Translations under genes and position numbers: made by a program
Notes under the pieces: model-generated
Database searches by the model: none
Seen by the model: only the letters and a program-made list of their open reading frames with translations
What the model was told of the DNA's origin: nothing
In this document: in pieces, positions 8,334-15,332 of the stretch
Layout: the number at the start of each line of letters is the position of its first letter
How positions within the stretch are numbered: position 1 is the stretch's first letter
NCBI GenBank assembly: GCA_963822905.1
Contig: CAWGJF010000001.1
Span: 1-64,000 of the forward strand
Reading direction: 5' to 3'
DNA from: CAWGJF01 sp963822905
GTDB taxonomy: Bacteria; Bacteroidota; Ignavibacteria; Ignavibacteriales; Ignavibacteriaceae
DNA length: 64,000 nt

Positions 8334-8334
8334 C

Positions 8335-9411
8335 ATGATTGAGCTTGTTAAAAAAGGTAATATTATTGATAATAATTCTGAAGCTTTGGTAAACACTGTA
8401 AATACTAAGGGGATAATGGGTGCAGGTATTGCACTTCAGTTTAAGAAAGCATTCCCTGAAAACTTTAAGTTATACGAAAAAGCTTCACGTGATGGTAAAA
8501 TAAAAATTGGAAAGGTTTTTGTTACCGAAACAAATCGATTAACAAATCCTAAATACATAGTTAATTTTCCTACCAAGCAAGATTGGCGACATCCCTCAAA
8601 GCTTATCTGGATTAAAGATGGCTTAACAGACTTAAGAAGCTTCATTATTCAAAAAAAAATAAAATCTATTGCAATACCGCCACTTGGCTGTGGAAATGGA
8701 AAGCTTGATTGGAAGGATGTAAAGCCACTCATATATCAGTCATTAGAGGGAATAGAAAATCTAGACGCGGTCATTTTTGAACCGTCAGAATTTGCTTATC
8801 AAAAATCTTCAAAAAGGGTTAAAACTAATAAGCCTAAACTAACAAATGTCCGGGCTATGATAATTGCCTTACTTAACAGGTATGGAATTTTGGGTTATGA
8901 ACTCACATTGTTGGAAGCTCAAAAGCTGGTTTATTTTTTAGAAAGATTTGGTGAGCCGCTAAAAATGAAATTCGAAAAAGGAACTTATGGTCCATACTCC
9001 GATACACTAACACATGTGCTCAATGATCTTGATGGTCATTATATTGCTGGGATGAAACAGCAAACAGCTAAACCATTTGACAAAATTATTATAAACCAAT
9101 CTGAGCTAAACAATGTTCTCGAGTTTATCGAACAAAACTGTGACTCCACACAGAAAAACAGGCTTGAGAATGTTTATGAACTAATTGAGGGCTTTGAGTC
9201 TCCATTAGGAATGGAACTACTAGCGACTATTGACTACGTGATAAAATATGAATCCGGGCAGGAATTATTCGCTGATTTAGAATTAGAAAATAAAATTTAT
9301 TCCTGGAGCCCAAGGAAAAAGAAGCTTATTAAAAAAGAATATATAGACATTGCACTTGAAAGGCTGAAGATTTTCGAAGAAAAGTTATACTCTGAAACCA
9401 GCACAAATTAG
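8335..9411 (+). CDS. darG: DarG-type macrodomain antitoxin
   Basis: This 358-residue protein starts one base after the DarT stop, so the pair is probably translationally coupled. Residues 1-155 form an ADP-ribose-binding macrodomain: VNTVNTKGIMGAGIALQFKK, then IVNFPTKQDWRHPS and IAIPPLGCGNGKLDW. This domain removes ADP-ribose from thymidine. Residues about 170-350 (LLEAQKLVYFLERFG, FEKGTYGPYSD) form the C-terminal DarG domain that binds and neutralises DarT. The frame is intact, while its partner toxin carries a frameshift. The DarTG pair acts as a toxin-antitoxin and anti-phage system in other bacteria. Confidence 0.92.
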   Translation: MIELVKKGNIIDNNSEALVNTVNTKGIMGAGIALQFKKAFPENFKLYEKASRDGKIKIGKVFVTETNRLTNPKYIVNFPTKQDWRHPSKLIWIKDGLTDLRSFIIQKKIKSIAIPPLGCGNGKLDWKDVKPLIYQSLEGIENLDAVIFEPSEFAYQKSSKRVKTNKPKLTNVRAMIIALLNRYGILGYELTLLEAQKLVYFLERFGEPLKMKFEKGTYGPYSDTLTHVLNDLDGHYIAGMKQQTAKPFDKIIINQSELNNVLEFIEQNCDSTQKNRLENVYELIEGFESPLGMELLATIDYVIKYESGQELFADLELENKIYSWSPRKKKLIKKEYIDIALERLKIFEEKLYSETSTN

Positions 9412-9420
9412 TACCAACCG

Positions 9421-9520
9421 AACTGTTTCCGTTACAGTTGAGAATGTTTGGACACTTTGTATGAAGCATAATTTAAAGAAGTCCGGCAAAATTCTTTTTC
9501 TGCCAATATACCTTTCGTAG
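9421..9520 (+). pseudogene. 3' remnant of a second HNH endonuclease gene
   Basis: The frame reads TVSVTVENVWTLCMKHNLKK against GGTSLTAENVRILCMKYNFK at the end of the HNH pseudogene (about 5701-5761), with the same downstream repeat attached. It starts about ten bases after the darG stop. Together with the possible 5' remnant at 7585-7640, it suggests that DarTG sits where the middle of an HNH gene used to be. Confidence 0.6.
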
Positions 9521-9576
9521 ATCCTGAAACAAGTTCAGGATGACACACAGTCAAGATTCCTCACGGAGTTTATCCT
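9476..9576. repeat. Intergenic repeat with TCCTGAA..TTCAGGA hairpin, copy 2
   Basis: It is nearly identical to 5757-5857, including TCCTGAAACAAGTTCAGGA and TGACACACAGTCAAGAT. The much higher match here than in the adjoining HNH coding remnants suggests recent spread or conversion of this element. Confidence 0.75.
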
Positions 9577-9662
9577 GTTAAAAATAAGAACGTTTTGAAA
9601 TATTGATGAAATTGCATAGGTTAATTGCTAGTTGTCAATCAAAAATCAAAGCTTTAAATATT

Positions 9663-10953
9663 ATGAAAAAGCAATCATTGGTTTTATTAATCTTATCAGC
9701 TCTTTGTTTAATAACTCCGTCATCTCTTTCGCAGAACTGCACCTATAGCTGGTCGCCGCAAAATTCCGGCACTGCACAACTTTTATATACCTGTAAGGCA
9801 GTAAGCGAACTTGTCTGCTGGGCAGCCGGGGCAAATGCTACGGTTCTGCGTACAACAGACGGTGGAGAAACCTGGCTTAACGCAAACCCGAATCCCGGAA
9901 CAATTATCCGGAGACGTCCGTAATATGGAAGCATTGGATGATACTACGGCATTTGTTACTACAGAAAGCCAGACAATCACGACTGTTTATAAAACAACAG
10001 ATGGAGGTGATTCGTGGTTTGTAGTTTATTCAAACATCGCAGGATCTGTAAAAGGAATCAGGATGCTCGATTCTTTAAACGGCATTGCCATTGGCAGTCC
10101 TGTATCAAACTTCTGGAATTTATTATTGACAACTGACGGCGGCAACGACTGGCAGCCTTCTCCAAACCGCCCGCCTGCTGAATTTATTCACCAGGCAGTC
10201 CACAACTCTTTCCAGGTATCTATGCCGTATATTTATTGGGGCACAAGCATAACAACTATTTACCGCTCGACAGATGGAGGAATTACTTTCAATGAGTATG
10301 ATACACCGGGCGCTGGCATTTATATTTTCTCAATTTTTATTAATGCCGGTGGCATCGGTTTGGCAGCAAGCACAGCAATGAGCAGATCAACAGATGGAGG
10401 GATGACTTTTCAGGCATCCTCCGTACCCGGCGTAGGGAATATAAACGCCATAGAATACTCGGACCATAATTTTTGGTATATAAGGGGTACGGAAATATTT
10501 CACAGCACCGATGACGGAACCAGCTGGGTAGATGAATATACCGTGCAGTCGGGTTTAAGTTTAAACTATATGGATTTCCCGGATAATTTAACCGGGTGTC
10601 AAACAGGCTGGGCTGTTGGATACGGGGGATCTATTCATAAAATGACAAGCAGTTCTGTTACTTCAGTTGATAATCAAAGTGAAATTCCGGCAGCATACCA
10701 ACTCAGCCAAAACTATCCGAACCCGTTCAACCCTTCTACTAAATTCGAATTTCATATTGCCAATTCCGGGTTTGTAAGTTTGAAAGTATTTGATATCCTG
10801 GGTAAGGAAGTTGCGACGCTTGTTAATGAAGAAAAGCCGTCAGGAAGCTATACGATTAATTTTGATGCTTCCGGATTAAAAAGCGGGATATATTTTTATA
10901 GGCTGGCTATCAATGGTTTTTCAGAAACTAAGAAGATGATTCTACTCCGGTAA
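9663..10953 (+). pseudogene. T9SS-secreted YCF48/BNR-repeat protein, split by one frameshift
   Basis: Start chosen at the ATG at 9663 (MKKQSLVLLILSALCL, a signal peptide); the upstream in-frame ATG at 9603 only adds a non-signal segment. The N-terminal frame stops at 9923 after NANPNPGTIIRRRP. Removing one A near 9900 joins it to the frame that runs to 10953. The whole protein would be about 430 residues with repeated TTDGG.(T/S)W motifs of the YCF48/BNR propeller type. The end carries a type A sorting domain (NYPNPFNPSTKFEF, LKVFDILGKEV, GIYFYRL, KKMILLR), which marks export by the type IX system. The single lesion could be a sequencing error or recent inactivation. Confidence 0.85.
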
Positions 10954-11009
10954 CTATCGTATTCGCCGGAGAAACAATTCAAGCAGGATACGTCACACTT
11001 TATTATTTC

Positions 11010-11055
11010 TCACGTAATTTATCCTGATGAATATCGGGGTTAAGAATGAAAGTGG
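11010..11055. repeat. Partial copy of the ATCGGGGTT intergenic repeat
   Basis: CACGTAATTTATCCTGATGA followed by ATATCGGGGTTAAGAATGA matches the 3' part of the element at 5841-5883. It lies between the T9SS cargo gene and the TfoX-N gene. Confidence 0.55.
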
Positions 11056-11116
11056 CGGGTTAAGCTACTTTTCTTTCAGTCGTTTATTCTTTAATAAGAT
11101 ATTCATAAATTAATTT

Positions 11117-11458
11117 ATGGCTTACAACGAACATCTTGCAAAAAGGGTAAGAGAATTCTTTTCTGTAAAAAAGAAAGTTGAAGAAAAGAAGATGATGGGC
11201 GGGCTCACATTTATGCTTAATGATAAAATGTGTGTCGGCATAATGAAAGATGAATTGATGGTACGCATAGCGCCGGAAGTATATGAGTCTGCACTTAAAA
11301 AAAGAGGCTGCCACATAATGGACTTTACCGGAAGACCACTGAAAGGATTTGTATTAGTCGGTCCGGAAGGCACGAAATCAAAAAAAGATTTTGAATACTG
11401 GGTAAACCTTGCACTGGAATTTAACAAGCGCGCAAAAAGCTACAAGAAGAAAAAGTAA
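11117..11458 (+). CDS. TfoX N-terminal domain protein
   Basis: This 113-residue protein has the whole TfoX_N domain: KKVEEKKMMGGLTFMLNDKM, then CVGIMKDELMVRIAPE, then RPLKGFVLVGPEG. It lacks the C-terminal TfoX domain, as is common for stand-alone members. In gammaproteobacteria TfoX/Sxy controls competence, but single-domain relatives are widespread and their role is unknown. The protein is basic at the C-terminus (KRAKSYKKKK), which would suit nucleic-acid binding. The gene appears monocistronic. Confidence 0.85.
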   Translation: MAYNEHLAKRVREFFSVKKKVEEKKMMGGLTFMLNDKMCVGIMKDELMVRIAPEVYESALKKRGCHIMDFTGRPLKGFVLVGPEGTKSKKDFEYWVNLALEFNKRAKSYKKKK

Positions 11459-11597
11459 TCCGTACATAAATCTTTAATCATGATCCTGCGCTTCCTTTCT
11501 TAGATTCCCGCTTGTTCATGAATGACACTTTCAGAATAACAGCACAGACTATTTGTTATATTTGTATAGTCAGTTATTAAAATATAACGGAGGGGAA

Positions 11598-11990
11598 ATG
11601 AATAAATATATTTTATTTCTTTTTGTAATACTTTTCTGCTCAAATATATTTTCACAGCAACAACTACCCGTAGTAGCACAGGACGATACTACATACTACT
11701 CTGCCGTGGAGGAAATGCCTGAAATTATTGGCGGTATTTCAGCAATTGAAGAGAAACTCCACTATTCTGAAGAAGCCTTAAAAGAAAAAATTGAAGGACC
11801 TATATTTATTATAGCATATATCGACGAAAACGGTACTGTGCAGAAAACAAAAATCATCAAGGGACTTGGATACGGTTTGGATGAGATTGCTTCTAACGTT
11901 ATGCTTCACACTAAATTTAAACCCGGCAGACAAAACGGTGTCCCAAAAAAAGTTCAATATTCTCTCCCGATTATATTCAAGCTGGACTGA
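11598..11990 (+). CDS. Exported TonB C-terminal-domain protein
   Basis: The start at 11598 is set by a strong ribosome binding site (GGAGGGGAA) and a signal sequence (MNKYILFLFVILFCSNIFSQ); an upstream in-frame ATG at 11553 is less likely. The 130-residue product has a TonB_C-like fold in its last 85 residues: EGPIFIIAYIDENGTVQKTK, then GLGYGLDEIA, then KFKPGRQNGVPKKVQYSLPI. It lacks the long proline-rich spacer of classical TonB. It probably acts in the periplasm or on the outer membrane, but a role in energising a receptor is not shown by the context. Confidence 0.8.
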   Translation: MNKYILFLFVILFCSNIFSQQQLPVVAQDDTTYYSAVEEMPEIIGGISAIEEKLHYSEEALKEKIEGPIFIIAYIDENGTVQKTKIIKGLGYGLDEIASNVMLHTKFKPGRQNGVPKKVQYSLPIIFKLD

Positions 11991-12082
11991 TTAAATTTAG
12001 ATTACTACTTACAATCTTTTAGGTTTCAACTGGAACTTATCCCGGTGTATATAGGTATGGGAATGATAATGCTGGAAATGTT

Positions 12083-12931
12083 TTATTCGTAATCCTCAAA
12101 ATAAGCCGGGTAGCTCGTGCCGGGGTTCTGCTTTAAAAATCTTTCCATAGACTCTTCATCAAAATCAATCCCGCCAAGTTTATTTATATAAACTTTTATT
12201 GTGGGTATGCAATATGTTTCCATCTTCTCACGTACCTGGGAAGAATCAAACCTGATAACACTCCACCCGCCGGAAGTCAGGTCGTTGCTGCGGAGGTTGT
12301 CTTTAGCTGCATATTCAGGGTTGTGATGATATTTATCGCCATCTGTTTCAATATCTATTTTCCCTTTCTTACAGTGAATGGAAAAATCGAGGAAATAAAA
12401 TTTGTCATATATCTTAACTGCTTCCTGTCTTTCGGCGCTTATAAGGTGTCTTTTAAACTCAGCCCACAGTTTATCTTCAAGACTGCTTCCATCGAACAGG
12501 TCGTTTACTTCAGCAGCTTTAATAAATTTTTTAAATGTTGTCTGTATAAAAATTATTCTCCGCCATCTCCTGCTCAATATTGGTCTGGGTAAAGTTCTTA
12601 CTCCTTCAAAAGAAATCTTATAATACTTCCTGCTTGTTTTATAATTCTTCTCTTCAGAAGGAAAAAGCTCTTTGCGTGATTCAACTTCTATGTTTGAAAC
12701 TTTAGCATAGTGTAAAATCATCTGGGGGTACTTCACTATTGAAGAAGTATAATAGAATGCAATCCACTCAGGAGGCCATCTTCTTTTAAGCAGCTTGTCT
12801 GCTTTATCAACAGGAATACGGTACCAGAACTGGTTATGAATTATTTTATAATCGGAAATGTTATTAACAATCCCGACAAGCAGTTCATCTTTGTTCTCTT
12901 TCATTTCACCAGTATCCTTAGCCATTGACAT
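12083..12931 (-). CDS. DUF559/Vsr-like putative nuclease, paralogue 2
   Basis: This 282-residue protein is the second copy of the gene at 5895-6728. The two share nearly every segment, for example QFWYRIPVDKADK, DLFDGSSLEDKLWAEFKRH, the nuclease-like core FLDFSIHCKKGKIDIETDG, and the tail IDFDEESMERFLKQNPG. The N-terminus carries a few extra residues (MSMAKDTGEMKEN), and a second ATG at 12925 is a possible start. Both copies are complete, which suggests selection or recent duplication. Nuclease activity is inferred from motif order only. Confidence 0.65.
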   Translation of the reverse strand: MSMAKDTGEMKENKDELLVGIVNNISDYKIIHNQFWYRIPVDKADKLLKRRWPPEWIAFYYTSSIVKYPQMILHYAKVSNIEVESRKELFPSEEKNYKTSRKYYKISFEGVRTLPRPILSRRWRRIIFIQTTFKKFIKAAEVNDLFDGSSLEDKLWAEFKRHLISAERQEAVKIYDKFYFLDFSIHCKKGKIDIETDGDKYHHNPEYAAKDNLRSNDLTSGGWSVIRFDSSQVREKMETYCIPTIKVYINKLGGIDFDEESMERFLKQNPGTSYPAYFEDYE

Positions 12932-13000
12932 ATTAAATCTTAAAATCTTTTACACTGTACGATAAGGTAAGTAAAGATTTAGTCAGTTCCTTTGGACCTT

Positions 13001-13090
13001 CTTTCTTAGATTCCCAATCCCCGCAAATGTGGGACAGGCCCTCCTTCGTTAAAACTTCGGAGGGCAGGCAGGTTGGGAATGCCACGGTAA
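13001..13090. repeat. Nested palindromic intergenic repeat
   Basis: The outer arms ATTCCCAA (13010-13017) and TTGGGAAT (13073-13080) enclose CCCTCC (13039-13044) and GGAGGG (13059-13064). The leading TTCTTAGATTCCC also occurs at about 11497-11509. It lies between two minus-strand genes and could form a large hairpin in RNA or DNA. Confidence 0.6.
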
Positions 13091-13101
13091 TTTATACTAT
13101 A

Positions 13102-13431
13102 TCAGAAGTCAGCAAAAAAATCCGGCGGAAACGTTTCTTTCGGGGCAGTGGAAAGCAGGAACTTTTCAAATAGCCGGGATTCATCCAGCTTCCAGGTTGT
13201 AAGGTTATTAATTTCGGCTCTTGCTTTTTCTTTGTAAGCAAAAAACTGTTTGCCGTCTTCGCAGGTAATTGAAATACCGCGGTAACCAAGGATTGACGGA
13301 AAGCCTTCCCGGAAGGAAGCTTCTTTAAGGTTGTTCCAGATACGCTCGGCTTCTTTGGCCTGCTTATCTGTAAGCTCCCACCCGGGATCGGGCCTCCCTG
13401 AATATATATGACAAACTGCTTTACAGTTCAT
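13102..13431 (-). CDS. Small SGRPDP-domain protein, partner of the upstream gene
   Basis: This 109-residue protein consists almost wholly of a domain shared with the N-terminus of the upstream protein. SGRPDP is at 11-16 and LGYRGI at 48-53, against SGRPNP at 14-19 and LGYRGL at 54-59. The end (FEKFLLSTAPKETFPPDFF) resembles EFVCGTVPKILPPKL of the larger protein. There is no signal peptide. It starts 14 bases after the upstream stop, so the two are co-transcribed. The function is unknown; a binding or immunity role for its partner is only a hypothesis. Confidence 0.7.
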   Translation of the reverse strand: MNCKAVCHIYSGRPDPGWELTDKQAKEAERIWNNLKEASFREGFPSILGYRGISITCEDGKQFFAYKEKARAEINNLTTWKLDESRLFEKFLLSTAPKETFPPDFFADF

Positions 13432-13445
13432 AGAATAATTTTGAT

Positions 13446-14324
13446 TTACGTAATTTTTATATGCCCGTGCATTACAACCATAAAAGTACAGAAGACAGTA
13501 TAATTACCTCTGTCGGCAGTGCGCGGATCTGAAATAAAGTTGCCGCTGTTATCAAGATTAGTCACAGCAGTTCCACCGGGCTTATGTGACCAGTAGCCGT
13601 TCCGACCTTTCCTGTACCAGTGATAATCCCACCCGGGACCAACAACGAGTGCAACAAGATGACCTTCGGAAGGACATTTATTATCTGCACCGGGGCTGTC
13701 GATAAGACCATCGGAAACAGCTCCGGCTTTTACCTCGGTACAATTGATGGAATTATATTTATTGCCGGATGCCTCGCCAGGTTGTGCAAAAGTATTTGTT
13801 AAATAGTTGGTGCCGTAGTTGTAGCAATTATTATGAGGCTGCCTGGCTGGAACATTCCACCAGTTAGGTTCATACAGAGGAGCGCACTTGCATTTATTTT
13901 TAAGTTTCCACCAGGGGGGGAAATAATCCCATTTCCATTTATGCCAGAATTTTATCATCTCCCGGTATCTTTCCAGTTCGGGTTTGATCAGCTTTGGCGG
14001 CAGAATCTTTGGAACTGTACCGCAAACAAATTCATCTATAAATTCATCCTGCAGAATAAAGCCTGCTTCGGTTCCGTATGCAATGCCGCCGGATATCCTG
14101 AAGTTTTTAGGCAAACCTTTTACAGGCATACCATGCTGCTCAACAATAAGCCCGCGGTAACCGAGTGTGGGCACAGGCGGAACACCTGCCTCCTGCTTGC
14201 TTATCCTGTCTGTTACCTTAAGCTTACGTGTAAGTTCCTTTAGCTTTGACCCTGTTACTTCAATAACCGGGTTGGGACGACCACTGAAGATATCAATGGT
14301 TATTAGTAGTTTTTTCTCAGGCAT
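13446..14324 (-). CDS. SGRPNP-domain protein with a putative cysteine-hydrolase domain
   Basis: This 292-residue protein starts after a very good ribosome binding site (CAAGGAGGTTGT before the ATG). Residues 1-115 are the SGRPNP/LGYRGL domain; 120-160 are rich in Trp and Lys. Residues 160-285 contain NNCYNYGTNYLTNTFAQPG (Cys167), EGHLVALVVGPG (His222), WDYHWYRKGRNGYWSHKPGG (His235, His247) and DP (Asp266). A Cys followed by His and Asp in this order suggests a papain/NlpC-like or transglutaminase-like fold; no assay-backed family is recognised. There is no signal peptide. The shared domain may target both gene products to the same place. Confidence 0.7.
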   Translation of the reverse strand: MPEKKLLITIDIFSGRPNPVIEVTGSKLKELTRKLKVTDRISKQEAGVPPVPTLGYRGLIVEQHGMPVKGLPKNFRISGGIAYGTEAGFILQDEFIDEFVCGTVPKILPPKLIKPELERYREMIKFWHKWKWDYFPPWWKLKNKCKCAPLYEPNWWNVPARQPHNNCYNYGTNYLTNTFAQPGEASGNKYNSINCTEVKAGAVSDGLIDSPGADNKCPSEGHLVALVVGPGWDYHWYRKGRNGYWSHKPGGTAVTNLDNSGNFISDPRTADRGNYTVFCTFMVVMHGHIKIT

Positions 14325-14456
14325 ACAACCTCCTTGAAAAATTTTTATAAAAAAGAACAGACCATCTCACATATTGCTTTCCGGATAAAACAATATTTAT
14401 AAGAATAAGTGGCGGGAGACTATTATACAATAGTTAATATGTACTAATTCCTTTTG

Positions 14457-14643
14457 CGGGATTAAAAAAATTGAACTAATTAGCTGGCCCTTCGGATTTA
14501 TGGGTGTCTTTATAACATTATTTATGGGTACTTCCTTCAGCTCTTCTTTACTTTTTCTGCTTGTACTCTTTAGTTCGGTAATTTACGGTTATGCATTATT
14601 TTATTTCAGAAGGCGCGGCTATCTGCTTCTCCCGGAAGAGTAA
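14457..14643 (+). pseudogene. 5'-truncated copy of the small membrane protein gene at 7326-7541
   Basis: The frame reads ISWPFGFMGVFITLFMGTSF and ends RRRGYLLLPEE, about 70 percent identical to the 71-residue protein at 7326-7541. Upstream in this frame there is a TAG and no ATG, GTG or TTG in a suitable place, so the N-terminus is lost. The only internal ATG would leave a fragment lacking the first helix. Confidence 0.6.
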
Positions 14644-14670
14644 AAATATTTTTACCCGGCTGTGTGCTGT

Positions 14671-14703
14671 AAAAAAAAGAAGGCAGCCGGTTTGACTGCC
14701 TTC
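14671..14703 (-). terminator. Intrinsic terminator of the coiled-coil protein gene
   Basis: On the minus strand an 8-bp stem (GAAGGCAG and CTGCCTTC, loop of 9) is followed by eight T residues. It lies 26 bases past the stop of the gene at 14729-15028. Confidence 0.85.
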
Positions 14704-14728
14704 ACTATAATTATTTTTGTGCAGAATA

Positions 14729-15028
14729 TTATTGCATTGGCAAGGCAACGTTTTTAACCGTTGACTCCAGTTCTTTCCAATTATTTTCTATGCCTTTCTG
14801 CAAATCCTCCCAGAAGTTTTCAGGTTGATTCTCTTCCTTGTGTAACTTCTGCTCGGCATCTTTCAGCATATCCCTGAGATTCTTTATTTTTTCTTCTGCA
14901 TTCCTTTTTAATTCTTCTTCCATTTCATCTTTTTGATCTTTTATCTTTGATTCAATGTTCTGAATTTTGTCACCCCAGTCTTTAAGCTTGTTTGCATACA
15001 TATCAATTTTCTCTTTACGATTAGTCAT
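14729..15028 (-). CDS. Coiled-coil stress-response-like protein (sll1863 type)
   Basis: This soluble protein of about 99 residues is predicted to be almost entirely helical. Residues about 10-65 (KLKDWGDKIQNIESKIKDQK and following) form a coiled coil, and the end NFWEDLQKGIENNWKELEST matches the WEDLK.G...W..L pattern of sll1863-type stress proteins. The ATG at 15028 is preferred over the in-frame TTG at 15037, because AAAGGA lies about 12 bases before the ATG and too close to the TTG. A strong terminator follows, so it is a monocistron. The role is not known beyond the stress association of relatives. Confidence 0.7.
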   Translation of the reverse strand: MTNRKEKIDMYANKLKDWGDKIQNIESKIKDQKDEMEEELKRNAEEKIKNLRDMLKDAEQKLHKEENQPENFWEDLQKGIENNWKELESTVKNVALPMQ

Positions 15029-15332
15029 AGGTGTCAAATCCTTTCTCTTTTATTAAAAATATTATTTGCAGACCTTCTGTCTGCTGTTTCTTAGGTAACT
15101 ATAATTGTACAGAAAATCAAGTTTTTGTTTGTTTTTAAGCTTTTTTGTGATTCAAATAACATCATTATACAGTTTCAATAATTTAATTACTATTCTTTCA
15201 GCCACTGCCCGTGCTGGCCTCTCCTTCAATATTTTCGGCAAGGCAGCAAGTTGGAAATGACCCGGCGGAAAGATTTCTCGTCTTCCTATGGACTCCTTCG
15301 AAAGGACAGGAAGAGAATTGTTGCTGGCTGGA

